Origin: Lepturacanthus savala
Taxonomy: Eukaryota; Chordata; Actinopteri; Scombriformes; Trichiuridae
DNA: 64,000 bases
Direction: 5' to 3'
Assembly (NCBI GenBank): GCA_030544235.1
Contig: CM060472.1
Span: forward strand, 17,543,654 to 17,607,653
This document shows, one piece after another, positions 23,141 through 34,994 of the stretch (the first letter of the stretch is position 1; each line of letters opens with the position of its first letter). The position numbers were made by a program, and so were the translations under genes. The notes under the pieces are model-generated. The model was given only the letters and a program-made list of their open reading frames with translations. It was not told the origin of the DNA and ran no database searches.

Positions 23141-23235
<95 letters not shown>
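23141..23235. repeat. (AC)n microsatellite, 95 bp uninterrupted
   Basis: Forty-seven perfect AC units, a pure array that is expected to be highly length-polymorphic. Confidence 0.98.
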
Positions 23236-23237
<2 letters not shown>

Positions 23238-24340
23238 TTTCTGTATCATTCTGCTCCACGGCTCTTTCTCCATTTTCTTCCTTTGCCAATTTATGTATTT
23301 TTTTCTTGACTCTGGTGAATTCAATCTTGTTTTAAGAGAGAAAAAACGCATCATTATGAGATAAAAAAGTACATAAAAAAAAGAACCTGAGGTAAAAAGA
23401 AAACATTATTATATTAAAATAAATACAAAAACATATGAGCCAATAGAATGAGACATTTAAGATAATTCTGCTATTTCTGTACTATATTTCACCTGATTTG
23501 AAAATTTTACTTTTTTGCAGTGTGGATATTTTAACATTAACTGACAGCATTACAGATCCAAGCTTCAATTTACCATCACAACGCTCCTGTGCAAAGATAA
23601 TTACTGTTGTTTACATTTTGCTCCTGCAATTTACAGAAAATACTGACTCAGAAAACACATTAGTGGTGACAGAAGCTCCAATGGTTTTATGCATAAAGAA
23701 ATAGGAATTGGCTATTATAAAATAATTCCAACAGACAGATCGACGCAGAGATGTTTGGTGATGTCATGTTCGTACTGGCAAACGTTGAATGTAAACGTCA
23801 TGGAGGTGGAGGAAGGTCACAGGACACATCTATTTATGCTTCCGATCATTTCTGCACTGAGACACAAAAAGTTCCTAATTATGATGTTTGATATTCAGAT
23901 AGTTCTACTGTAGCTGATCCTCAAAGGTTGATCAAACACTCCCATATTACAAAAATGGTGCCATTTGGCTAATAGGTGGCACTGTAGAAGTATCATGTAT
24001 CTATAAAGGAAGGAACATTGATCAGATTATCTTCAGTCAGATATTACCTTGTAGCAAATCCAGCACATGTGATTCTGCTCCTCTTCGGATTCTTGGAACC
24101 CAAAGTGTTTCTATATAAGAGAACTTTTCCGACCCTTTTTTCTCAACGAAATGACTCTGTCCTCCCTCTGATATTTCTCTCGGTCTCACTTGCGTTGTTT
24201 TTTTAAAACCAAACACTTATCACACCTCCTTCAGGTTTCAGCTTCATGAGTGTAACCTGAAAAGCTGGCACCATACAACCTTTCATTAAAAATAATACAT
24301 TTATTTATTATTTATTTTTGTGCATGCACGTCTCTTTCAG

Positions 24341-24505
24341 AAATTATGTAAAGAAAAACCTGAGGATCTGAGGTATGATGTGGATCAGATGAGCAGTTCT
24401 TTAGAAAGCCAGGTACTAACAGGCAGGAGCCCCCCCCCCCACAACACCGCTACAAGTGGCACTTCCAGGCCAAGTAGGTTGTTCAGAATGAGCACAGATG
24501 CAAAG
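24341..24505 (+). other. Exon-like segment, 55 codons, unassigned
   Basis: A T-rich tract ending TCTCTTTCAG is followed by 165 bp that stay open in one frame and end at AAG followed by the strong donor GTAAGAAGT (24506-24514). Both junctions are phase 0 and the interval is exactly 55 codons. The product would begin KLCKEKPEDLRYDVDQMSSS and contains a short Pro run from a C10 tract (24431-24440). I recognise no domain or family. The homopolymer argues against coding; a lone exon or chance splice sites are both possible. Confidence 0.22.
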
Positions 24506-24693
24506 GTAAGAAGTGAAGTAAACGTCTACACACAGAGACAAACTCATGGCTCTCAGTCAGTCGCCTCAGTGCTGGAGCAAATTAAAGAAGCCTTGGCAGC
24601 CTTTTAATGGTCTGTCACAGTCTAACAGGTTTAGAGCGTTTACAATGTACCCAGGCACTAAACCCGACAGCTCACGCTTAATTGTTCAGAACC

Positions 24694-24754
24694 TGTGTGT
24701 GTGTGTGTGTGTGTGATAGAGAGAGAGAGAGAGAGAGAGAGAGTGTGTGTGTGT
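24694..24754. repeat. Compound (TG)n(GA)n(GT)n microsatellite
   Basis: TG run 24694-24715, GA run 24718-24743, GT run 24743-24754. Confidence 0.97.
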
Positions 24755-25139
24755 CCTGTTAGAGCCATTCTGTGCCTGTACCTAAAGTCACTGATTCTCA
24801 TTATGCGCACAGATAACAGACACTTTCTGCCCGTCAGTCTGCTGGTTGCTGGTCATGCTGAATATTTTGCCAATAGATTTGTTTCCAGCCACAATCCGAC
24901 TGTTGTTTTACAGAATCCGATCCAAAACCAAAGGTATCAATTGCATCCTCTCTTAGCTGTGTTTGGACTTCACCATGTGGCTTCTTACCACGAGCTAGAA
25001 TCATGAACGAAATAAATAAACCGTCCCCAGACAGACGCACGGCCGCAGGAGGCCGACCTGCAGACTGAAGAAACCGAGAATAAATTAACTAAACATCAAG
25101 TGGTGCCTGAAGAATCAAAGAGCAAATAAAAAACGTGTT

Positions 25140-25325
25140 TTTTCCTCTGTAACTCACAAAGGACGAGGTGGCGGCGCCTAAATATCCTAAATGGTTGGAG
25201 ATTCTGAGCGTATGACCTAGAATGTGTTTGACAATCTTCTTTTAATTAGGCCTTGAAGACACGACTCATTCCAACTTCTGTCCCCAGAGCGAAATTAATT
25301 ACTGAGACAAAGACGTTCAGCTCGT
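25140..25325. other. Repeat-poor block, candidate conserved non-coding element
   Basis: Contains two TAATTA homeodomain cores (25243-25248 and 25296-25301), CpG-bearing GGACGAGGTGGCGGCGCC and CTAAATATCC. Composition differs from its AT-rich surroundings. No coding potential is seen. The call is by appearance only. Confidence 0.35.
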
Positions 25326-25437
25326 GGCAAAGATGAATCACTGCAGCATTTGGGAAATGAGCAATGCTCTTCATTCAAGGGCTGATGAAAGAGACTCGCT
25401 CTAAAATATAAGCTAATGTTCTTCATCACAGCATCAG

Positions 25438-25554
<117 letters not shown>

Positions 25555-25619
25555 TGATGCTATGAAATACCCTCATTGGTCCAAACATTCTGAGGCTCTC
25601 TGAAAACTAGTCTCAACCC

Positions 25620-26300
25620 ATCGTAGTAGGTACTCTAATTCAGTATAAGGATCAATACAGAAATGAAAAATACTATATTAGAAGTAAAAGTCCTGTAGGA
25701 AAAATCCTACTGAAGTGAAAGTACACAAGTACTAGCAGCAAAATGTACTTGAAGTGAAAGAAGTTCTTTCATTGCTCTGATTACTATTCATTACATATGA
25801 TGATGATAATTGATGTAAATACAGAAAGTGGGATGACAGCTCACAAAGGATTAATTGATCAGGTAGATTTTATAGTTGATTACTGACTTTTTATGCATTT
25901 TCCTGCTGTATTATTTATATCCTGAAACATTCTGAGCACATTTTTGTAAAGTCTAGGACTAAAGAGACCTTCTGCTTTATTGATATGGAAAACTTACAGA
26001 TTTGTTGATGAAGTCAACTTATTGACTAGTCAATTTGTCAATAGGTCAATTGATTTTAGTTCAGCAGCATGTTCCTGTTAAACTACTTTATATAGAGTAA
26101 GCTGGTTTAGTGCCGTGGTTCCCAACCTAGGGGTCAGGTCTCTTCAAAGGGTCAGCAAATAAATGTGAGGGATCCTGAGATGATTAATGTTGATTCATTT
26201 AGGTTTAAAGGTTGAATCTCTATTTGTTGAGCAGACAACACTCTGCTGTTTCATCTTTAACGTGTTAGATTTTAAACCTTCTGATTCTATCCGTGTCAGT
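25620..26300 (+). mobile_element. Composite non-autonomous repeat, second copy
   Basis: AAGTAAAAGTCCTGTAGGAA and GTACTTGAAGTGAAAG at 25680-25765 match the AGTAAAAGTA-type element seen at 4500-5095. From about 26,060 the sequence runs CAGCAGCATGTTCCTGTT, then CAACCTAGGGGTCAGG (26,125), then AAATGTGAGGGATCCTGAG, the same junction as near 4660-4800. The part 25870-26050 (ATTATTTATATCCTGAAACA) is also shared with 54340-54560. Confidence 0.6.
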
Positions 26301-26339
26301 GTCAATAATATTATCTGTATTATTCTTAATACTCAATTA

Positions 26340-26440
26340 CCTCAAAATTAAGTTAATCGATTATCAAAATAGTTGGCGATTAACATAATAGTTGGCAAAT
26401 AATTGATTGATCGACTAATCATCACAGCTCTAATATACAT
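26340..26440 (+). mobile_element. MITE fragment (TCACAGCTCTA end)
   Basis: AATCGATTATCAAAATAGTT, GGCGATTAACATAATAGTTG and ACTAATCATCACAGCTCTA are the terminal part of the same percomorph MITE found at 21134 and elsewhere. Confidence 0.65.
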
Positions 26441-26934
26441 CATTACTTTTTTAAAGCAGCCAATGAATGCTAACAGTATAATAATAATGGAACAGTGATT
26501 AATTTACCTAAATAAAAAATTATGAATGTATTACAACTATGAGAAATATAATACTGACAATACTTGAGCTGTATAAGTCATTATAAAACATTCTATAGGT
26601 GTTGGTCTGTTTCTCTGAGTTTTCAGACCTGGGGACTGGAAGGATTTGTTGGGAAACCCACCAGCAGCTCATATTGACTGATTGATTGGTTGGTATGTGC
26701 TTGGAAAGTCTAATAATGTAACAAGCAGAGTTTGCTCAAGAGGGGACGCCTACAGATTAAATTGAAGGGTTCATGGGGATAAACATGTCCTCAGAAAACA
26801 GAATGATAACCGACTCAAGTGTTTATATTCAGGGAAAAATGTCTTGTTATCTCTATGATAAGATGAGAATTCCCTGTTCAGAGTGAGGAACATCTGGAGT
26901 CAGTCAGACAGCAACAGGTCAGCAGCACCTGTAA

Positions 26935-27955
26935 CTGTGTGTGAGGGGTGTATGAGGTGTGTGAGGTGTGTGTTAGATGTGTGTGATGTGTTAGTGAGAT
27001 GTGTAAGGTGTATGGGATGTATGAGGGGTGTGTAAGGGATGTGTGAGAAGTGTGTTTCAGGGGTGTGTGAAGTGTGTTTGAGAGGTGTATTAGGCGTGTG
27101 TGATGGGTGTGTTAGTTGTGTGAGAGGGGTGTGAGGTGTGTGAGAGGTATTTTCTGAGGTGTGTGAGGTGTGTGTGTGAGGGGTGTGAGGTGTATGTGAG
27201 GTATTTGTGAGGTGTGTGTGTGGTATTTGTGAGGTGTGTGAGGTAAATGAGGTATGTGAGGGTTGTGTGAGGGTTGTGTGAGAAGCATGTGAGATGTGTG
27301 TGAAGAGTGTTCAAGGGGTGTGTTAGGTGTGTTTGAGAGGTGTGTGAGGTGTGTGTGAGGTATTTGTGAGGTGTGTTTGAGAGGTGTGTGAGGTGTGTGT
27401 GAGAGGGGTGGGAGGTATTTGTGAGGTGTGTGAGGTGTGTGTGAGAGGGGTATGAGGTATTTATGAGGTGTGTGAGGTGTGTGTGAGGTCTGTGAGGTGT
27501 GTGAGACGGGTGTGAGGCATTTGCGAAGTGTGTGAGGTGTGTGAGAGGGGTGTGAGGTATTTGTGAGGTGTGTGAGAGGTGTGTGTGAGAGGGGTGTGAG
27601 GTATTTGTGAGGTGTGTGTGAGAGGGGTGTGAGGTATTTGTGAGGTGTGTGTGAGAGGGGTGTGAGTTATTTGTGAGGTGTGTGTGAGAGGGATGTGAGA
27701 TATTTGTGAGGTGTGTGAGAGGTGTGTTTCAGGGGTGTGTGAGGTGTGTTTGAGAGGTGCGTTAGGTATGTGATGGGTGTGTTAGTTGTGTGAGAGGGGT
27801 GTGAGGTATGAAATGTGAGATGTGTGTGAAGAGTCTTCAAGGGGTGTGTGAGGTGTGTGTGAGAGGTGTGTGAGGTGTATGTAAGGTATTTTGAGGTGTG
27901 TGAGGTGTGTGTGAGGTATTTGTGAGGTGTGTGTGAGATATTTAAACTGATGTAA
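26935..27955. repeat. 1-kb complex minisatellite (GTGTGAGG core, 33-bp higher-order unit)
   Basis: About 1 kb of variants of GTGTGAGG. Between roughly 27,540 and 27,720 a higher-order unit holding GAGAGGGGTGTGAGGTATTT recurs every 33 bp (GTATTTG-type landmark at 27601, 27634 and 27667). Flanking parts mix 8-10 bp subunits. A block near 27,060-27,130 recurs near 27,720-27,800, showing segmental duplication within the array. All reading frames across it are repeat artefacts. Confidence 0.95.
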
Positions 27956-27959
27956 AGTG

Positions 27960-28375
27960 TGATAAGGATGCTCTGGTAAATCTGAAGTAAATATTATAAA
28001 AATTAAATTTACCTAAACTTTCAAAGCATAAAATCTCTGGATAGATCTAAGTCTCTGGATAAGGATTACACCAAATAATAGCCCAAAATATTTCTAAATG
28101 ACTGAGGTGGAGCCTTTGAAAGTTGTGATGTCTGCTCCACCTGCAAATGTCTGGTTTCCTTAAAAATAAATGGGAGTGAATGGTTGAATAAAAGAGTTTT
28201 TACAGGAAAAGTGTGATTTTCTAATAAAGTAAAAATAAATGAAATCTAATTTCTCTTCGTATTTCTTCAGCTACAGCTCTGTGTTTCATGTCTGTGATCT
28301 GTTATTTTTATAATGTGCTCTTTTATGTATTTTGAACCCGTGACTTTCTGTGAAAACTGATAATAAAATTTACTT
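27960..28375. other. Intergenic DNA, nothing recognised
   Basis: AT-rich sequence with AATAAA words and no identifiable feature. Confidence 0.5.
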
Positions 28376-28720
28376 TGCTTTCTCCGACAGATTCACACTC
28401 ACATCTGCACAATAATTAAGTGGATTATGAGCAACTCTATGGTGCAATTAGCTGAAGCAGAGCAGGCTGGTAATGCAATTCATCCCACTTGTATACACTT
28501 AAATACTCCAATATGGCGATTAAGGCAGGACTCATGCAAGCCCATGATTCCAAACATGCCTGATATGCAAAATAATGAAACACCATCACAAACACAGAGG
28601 GAATCTGGACCTAGAAGAACAAGAGGAATGAAGCGATGCTGGGAACATCTGGATATTAAGCACTTTCCAGATAATTTGTTGAAAGAGGAAGCATACCATC
28701 AGAAATGAAACAGCTCAGAT
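28376..28720. other. Repeat-poor block with 93-codon ATG frame; candidate conserved element
   Basis: After TTTCTCCGACAG the sequence holds octamer- and homeodomain-like words (GGTAATGCAATTCATCCC, ATATGCAAAATAATG). An ATG at 28427 opens 93 codons (MSNSMVQLAEAEQAG...). I recognise no domain, and codon composition is unremarkable. The DNA looks more like a conserved regulatory element than an exon, but a small ORF cannot be excluded. Confidence 0.28.
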
Positions 28721-30150
28721 AGAAAAATGTGTTTATACAAGTAAAGAAGTGAGAACACATGCTCTTTCTCAGTGGTGTGTCACAGCTTGGCTCAGCTGCA
28801 AAGCTCCAGTCTTCTGTTATATCTACAGCTCAGTGCTGCTCAGCACCAGCTCAGCTTCAGAGGAGGTCGAGGTTCTGTTCCTCTTCCAGAGCCATAACGA
28901 AATGACCTTATGACCCCAACATCATCAAACTGAATTTGTCTTAAACGCACAATAAGTCGCTTTCTGCCACTACAGGTTTCAATCAAAGCAATAATACTAT
29001 ATGGATTCAATGACATCATCAAGTATTATCACAGGATTCCCCTGATGGTTCAGCAAGTTTTTATCCACAATCACAGTCTCCGAAACAAACTGACTTGCAG
29101 ATTAAAACCATCAAAAACACTGAATGAACTGGTTCATCTTAATCTGTTTCTGTGAAGGTGCTTGGTGGACACAGAACAAACGGTGGCGGCGAAGCTGCTG
29201 TGAAAATTAGCTCAGTTCGTCAAAGATCCAGATGTTCAGGAGACTTTTACCTGCTCCAAAACAAACAGACACTGAACACCGAATTAAACAGATTCATGTT
29301 AATAAGCTGTGTTTCTCAGAGACTAAAGTCCTTCCTCCAGTAAAAGGAAGTTCAAAAACAACCAAGGTGTCAAAATGTTCCTCATAAAAATTTGTTTTAA
29401 AACATTTTATAAACAACACTGATGCTGCACACAGGGACACTGATCAGCAGCTATCAGTCCATTGATTAGACTAAATAAATTCAATTGTGATTTCCAAAAT
29501 TATTGTAAACACCTATTTAACAGGTTTAGACATTTTAATTAGAAAAATGTTCTAGTTAATACCTGACTGATTATAAGGTTTAAAGTTCTTCTATAAATAC
29601 TTGTTTCTGCTTGTATTCACAAACTACGTCTTCAAATAAAGATGTCCATGAAGTTGTGATGTCACACAAAGCTGCAGAGAAAAGCTTTACAGATTTTAAA
29701 CTATATTCAATTGATTTTTGGTTCTTAAAACCACAAATATCTTACAGCAGTGTCAGTACAATTTTATAGGAACATCAATGGTTTAGTAAGGAAAAATATC
29801 TTTATTTACTATTAAAATACAATAAATATATTCTTTCATATCAAATTAAAGCTATAAATTGGCAGCTAGAGAATATTACTGTATTCTTATGAGCTGATTA
29901 TTTACTCTTATTTTGCAAGATTTTACAGTTTAAACTTTTTTTTACAGTGTGTAAGATCCCAGATAGACAGATAAAAATAAACCTTTAAGAAGCACTAACA
30001 CAGCAGATGTGTTATTTCAAATATGAGGCCAGAACTTTTTCTACTGTGCTGCTGAGGATTAACTCATTAAAACTCTGCTTCTGGGACTGAAACAATATAT
30101 GAGATGTGAAAATGAATAAAAATGACAAAAAGAAAAGAACATGAATGAAA
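28721..30150. other. Intergenic DNA, no gene recognised
   Basis: AT-rich; the end (29,930-29,960, TTTTTTTTACAGTGTGTAAG) resembles a transposon terminus but no partner end was found. Confidence 0.45.
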
Positions 30151-30269
<119 letters not shown>

Positions 30270-32090
30270 AGCTGTATATCAAATATCCAGAGAGTTTCAA
30301 CTCAATTTAAAGTGTGTACACTTTACCTGACTGTGTGTGTTTGTGTATGTGTCCGCTATGCTGCTTAAGTCCCATAAATGACTCTGTCACACTAATGAGT
30401 GGCACGAAGCCTATAGGAAACATCGTATTCTTTGTGTTGTGCTTGTGCTTGTGATCAATTCTCTATAGATTAGAACATATATGACACTGAAGTTTTAGTC
30501 ACAGTTGAGGCTCCAGGAGTCTTTAGTGAATTCAAGTGAGAATCCAATAACACTGTGTGCAATCATTTGCTTGTCAGGTTTTATTACAGTACCTATAGGC
30601 TGGTGCAGCCTCAGTGGTTGTTTCTGAGCCTGCTCAGCTGATTGGTTAATGGAACACGGGGAGGAAGGTGAATGTTCACCTCTCTCTTTATAAAGTAAGA
30701 TTAAATCAGCTTCATCAGCAGGAATGTTTAAGTTAACTTATCGGTGATGCTAGGTTAAGGGCACTGGTTTCCATGGTTACCAATTATCGAACTAAATCAA
30801 GGTCATAATTTTTGCTAATTTAGTTTGAACACATTATGATGAGTTCAAGTATAACATTAACATAGGAAAATTCAGCTTTTTGTGGATGACTTGAATAAAA
30901 ACAGTTGTTTGGATGAGAGGTGTGTTTGTTTTGCAGCAATACAAACATATTAAAGATCAGTTGCATCTGTTTAACCAAGTATAGGTGATATTATCTGTGA
31001 TATGGAGAATATTCTGCAGGAGAAGCAGATGAACATCTTTCTTTGTCTCTTTCTAGTCACATCTCCTGACTTCTATCTGACTTTCTCTGCCGCTGCTTTG
31101 TCATCCCACTGTCCCCCCCGAGGAATCTTCATCCTTCCATATTAAGAGAGGAAACGTATCCGCTTCCATTGTAATTACAAACCCACTGGAGGCAAAGCTT
31201 CTTGATCTCTGTTGGATCCTCGCCTGCTTTTCTTTTTTCTGTTATTTACTCACCTCTCTGAGCCCAGAGCAGACACACGCTGAGCTGTCACTTCTGCTTT
31301 TCTTCCCTTTCTCTTCAGCATTTGCATCTAATATGCTTGAAATTACAATAGTGTTTAGGCCGGCAATAAGACGACAGAGGAGAAAGAGGGGAGGGTGTTT
31401 GAGACAAAGAGCAGTTTGTAAATTGTGGGACTTTCTGTTCTGTGCTGTATATGAAAAGCTGGAAGCAGGCCTATGTTTACCGTGAGTGACTAGATTAGCA
31501 GCTGTAGGCTGTGAATCCTCCTCCAGGCCAAAGAGTTGACTCCTAACAGCTCAGCACAAAGACCTGATAGTGGGGGAGAAATTACTTTCTGCAGAGGCCG
31601 AGTGTAAATTGCTGAAAAGTAAACAAGCGTCCACTCTGTCTCCTGAAAACAGGTTAAACAGGCGGCGGGTCGAGAGGAGGACGAATGTTTGACGACCCTG
31701 CAGAGATCCGGTCATGATGAGAGGTGTGGTCACAACCAATAAACACAAAACGCAAATATGTGAGAACACATCAAAAGACAGATGCATGTCTGCTGTGAAT
31801 CAGTGTATTGTTTAAAGGTTTAGAGACAGAGAAACGCCTGCATACGCTTTCATTTTTCTGCCAATTCAGTTAAAATCTAGAGTGAAATTCAGAGAATTTG
31901 AGTTTGTTTGTTGTGAAAATTCAGGTGTTTTGGAGCTTCAAAAGCATTTTCCTAAATAAGTTACAGACATTTGTTTGATAGACATGACTATATAAACACG
32001 TTGCTGCTGAGTTAATATTTTCTTCAATATGACTCAGGGACCAGCGGGCTGGAAACAACAAGCTTAACAACAGAAACATTGAACACAGGG
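30270..32090. other. Intergenic DNA with one candidate conserved block
   Basis: No gene. The segment 31,120-31,210 (GAGGAATCTTCATCCTTCCA, CATTGTAATTACAAACCC) is repeat-poor and resembles regulatory DNA. The remainder is AT-rich and unassigned. Confidence 0.4.
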
Positions 32091-32099
32091 TGTGGACTT

Positions 32100-33565
32100 G
32101 TCAAGTCTGAAGCAATTTCAGGCATTGGGATTAACCAGCCTTGGGATTAACCACTTTCAGAATCTCAAAAGGTCCAACAAATTTTGGAGACAACTTTTTA
32201 GAATCTTCAGAGGGAGGTACTATCCTGAGGGTTGCAGACAGGGGCTAGTGTCAGTGGTTCTGAGAAGGGCCAAGCAGGCAAAACACCAAGTTTATGGCAT
32301 CTCCAGGCTTGGGCTTGAGGGAAGCGAGGTGGCTGAAACCCAAAGACACAGTGAAATGGAGACATACCTAAACAGATATGGGCATTGTATTATGGGCATA
32401 TTCCACCCAAGGCAGACGAGGTAGACAGGTTGGAAGAGACCATACAAAAAGGTCCTGGTTTGTCCGCTCTGTTGCCCATTGATGGTTGTACCAACAGATG
32501 TGCAAAAAGCTGTCCACACAGCAGAGGTCAATTTGGGGCCATGCACTGAAAGAATGTTTGAAGGCAAGCCATACAGCTATATAATGAAATCCAACATCAG
32601 GTGTGATCATGGTAGTAGTGTAGTAGACCTGCACTAGGCTGAATGGAAGACTTATCCTGAGCACATACAAACAGATACAAGCAAGTAAGCACAAATGATT
32701 TGGCATCCACATCCATCAACTGCCACCAAAAGCATTGTTGAACTCCAGTGATGAATTCCAGTTTGTTTTACCCCAAGATGAAAAGAAAATTTGGATGTTT
32801 ACGTGGGCCAGATTGTGACTACTGGGAACCTCAAGGTCACGGTCGTAATGATGCAGGTAGGTAGAAAATGGGCTCTGGAGGAGCTGCTGGTTTGTCCTCC
32901 TTTCCATGCATCCGGGAAAGGGCATCCACCTTGATGTTTTTAATGCCGTGCTTGTAAATGAGTGTAAAGTTAAAGTGCCCACAAAAGAGAGCCCACCTGG
33001 CTTGAGGAGAGTTTAGTCTCCTAGCTATTTGAATATAGACCAGGTTCTTGGGCATTCAAAACTGTAAAAAGCTGCTCAGCTCCATCAAGCCAGTCCTGCC
33101 ACTCTTCTAGGGTCATCTGCACTGCCTTCCTTTCAGATTGTAAGAAACAGTGTGAGAGGTATGCAAATGGGTTCAACTTATTGTCCTTAGAAGAGTGTTG
33201 TGACAGAACAGCTTCCATCTTGATAACCAAGATATCAACAATAAACTGCTTCCTAGGATCTGGCTGAAGAAGGACAGGAACACAGGTGAACAGCTCGAGG
33301 AATGCTGCTTCAGCAGCAGATGTCCACTGAAAAAGGCTGGTGGTGGAGGAGAGTACAGTTAGTGAAGCAGCTATTCAGCTATAGTTCTGTATAAATTTCT
33401 TGTAACAATTAGAAAATCCCAGGAACCATTGCAAAGCTTTACAACTGGAAGTTGTACTGCTTGCACCTTGACAGGGTCCATTTTCAACTACCCCTCAGCC
33501 ATTATGAAGCCCAGGGTGGAGACAGAAGGTACATGAGACTCACAAAAAACACATAAACTCGCCAA
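32100..33565 (-). pseudogene. Ty3/gypsy retrotransposon pol remnant (RT end, RNase H, integrase)
   Basis: Reading the minus strand 5' to 3', fragments in several frames follow the Ty3/gypsy pol order. The end of reverse transcriptase (about 33,540-33,360) shows CEFHVPSV and LGFIMAEG, then LKMDPVKVQAV. The RT-RNase H connection (about 33,330-33,240) shows FQWTSAAEAAFLEL and PDPRKQFIVD. RNase H follows (33,230-32,900) with AVLSQHSSKDNKLNPFAYLS, RRLNSPQARWAL and DALSRMHGK. The integrase core fragment (about 32,560-32,390) shows HGPKLTSAVWTAFCTSVG and a PWVEYAHN block. The integrase C-terminal GPF module (about 32,230-32,150) reads KKLSPKFVGPFEI. Stops, frameshifts and internal deletions break it throughout and gag is absent, so it is inactive. 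It is a retrotransposon fossil and not a host gene. Confidence 0.9.
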
Positions 33566-33589
33566 ATCACTTCAATGCCAGAAGGCTAG

Positions 33590-33792
33590 ATTCTGTGTAA
33601 AAAAAAACGTATTGAGTGAAGATCAGGGCAGGGTTGAAATACTGGCTGGTAATGAGCTGGATCAAAAACGTGCTTGATTGCAGAGGAACACCAGGTGTGA
33701 GTGGCAGGTAGATTGACCAGATTGAGTGCAGAGGTGGGGGAACATACAGGGCAACACCAGGCGGCAGGTGTCATCTACATGACAGCGTGACA
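33590..33792 (-). mobile_element. Probable 5' LTR/leader remnant of the Ty3/gypsy element
   Basis: On the minus strand a segment starting TGTCACGCTGTCATG at 33,792 lies just upstream of the pol remnant. From memory, percomorph gypsy LTRs can open this way and continue with ACCTGCCGCCTGGTG-like sequence. If so, gag, protease and most of RT were deleted between it and 33,565. The downstream LTR was not found, so the call is inferential. Confidence 0.35.
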
Positions 33793-33799
33793 GATATTC

Positions 33800-34990
33800 T
33801 GTTTGTCTCAGTTATTCAGGTTTTTTTTTTGGTCTGTTTGCTGTGACACAGTGATGTGATTTCCCAGGAATGTCTGTGTCTACAAAGTATATTAACAACA
33901 GTGATGTAATAACAAAACATTACTTCAGATTACATAGTTACAGCAAAGGTTCCAGATGAGAACATCGAAAGATGAATCTGTGGACCAAACATTCAGAGTG
34001 TTTTTGTGTTTTGTCCCCTTCAGACTGTTTCTGTCTGCTGCTGGAAACATGGTTGATAACCAAATATTAAAGTTCAAGACCCAAACTCTTCCTGTCTGCT
34101 AAGGCTCTAATTCAGTATATTTTAATCTGTTTTTATACCTCAGAAAATTGACGACAATGCTCAGTGAGGACAGAAGAGGAAATCATCACTTTAGTCTGAC
34201 AGCAAAACTCAGTAGACTCTGCTGGTGATCGTGTGGTCATCAGTGACAACAATTGAACAGAAAAGTATTTTTATTTCCCAAAACTGCAAGAAAAACACCT
34301 GACAAACCCTGTTAAGACACCAGCAGTTTATTGATGCTACGGAGAACCAGACTGTTCTGGTACCATTTCCTAACTGGATCAGAAGGATCAACTTTAGACA
34401 AATGGCCCTGTTGATGGTATTTAACAGTAATTATGTCATTAAACCGTCTTCAGATAAGAGTAAATCCATAATCTTCAAGTGACGACAACGACTGTTTTCT
34501 AGCAACATGAAATACAAATTACAGATGAATTATGACCTGAATAATAAGATCATTTGCTTTGTTTTCTTGTAGTTATACAGTCATAGAATAAAATGATGTT
34601 GTTATCAGGATTTTTATTGACAAAGTTACCCCTGGTAGAATCAGTATCAATGAAATCGTAAGAATTCACATCTCAACTGGGGTAAACTAAACATCATTTG
34701 TCCCAATATGTTGCACAAACAGCAGCAGCAGATCATTTCCTCTCCGCCTGTTTGTCAGAATGAAACTTGTATCATGGGAATAGCATAAAAGCAGAGCTGT
34801 GTGCAACCAGGAGCTGACGTACAGTGATGATTATCATATAAATCCAATCCAATTTCTTCACTCTGCACGTAAGCGCTTCAGGGGAGTCTCAACATGTTGG
34901 CAAAGAGGCTGCTGGGAATTTAAGTGGTGCGTATGTAAGATGAGAGAATATCACAGTAATGGAAAATAAAGGAGAAGGAGAGAGAGAGAT
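33800..34990. other. Intergenic DNA, no gene recognised
   Basis: AT-rich sequence with no named repeat or RNA gene. Confidence 0.5.
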
Positions 34991-34994
34991 TTGG

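Noticed and set aside
26935..27955. Telomere-like array
   Set aside because: The unit is GTGTGAGG-like; TTAGGG is not present in tandem.
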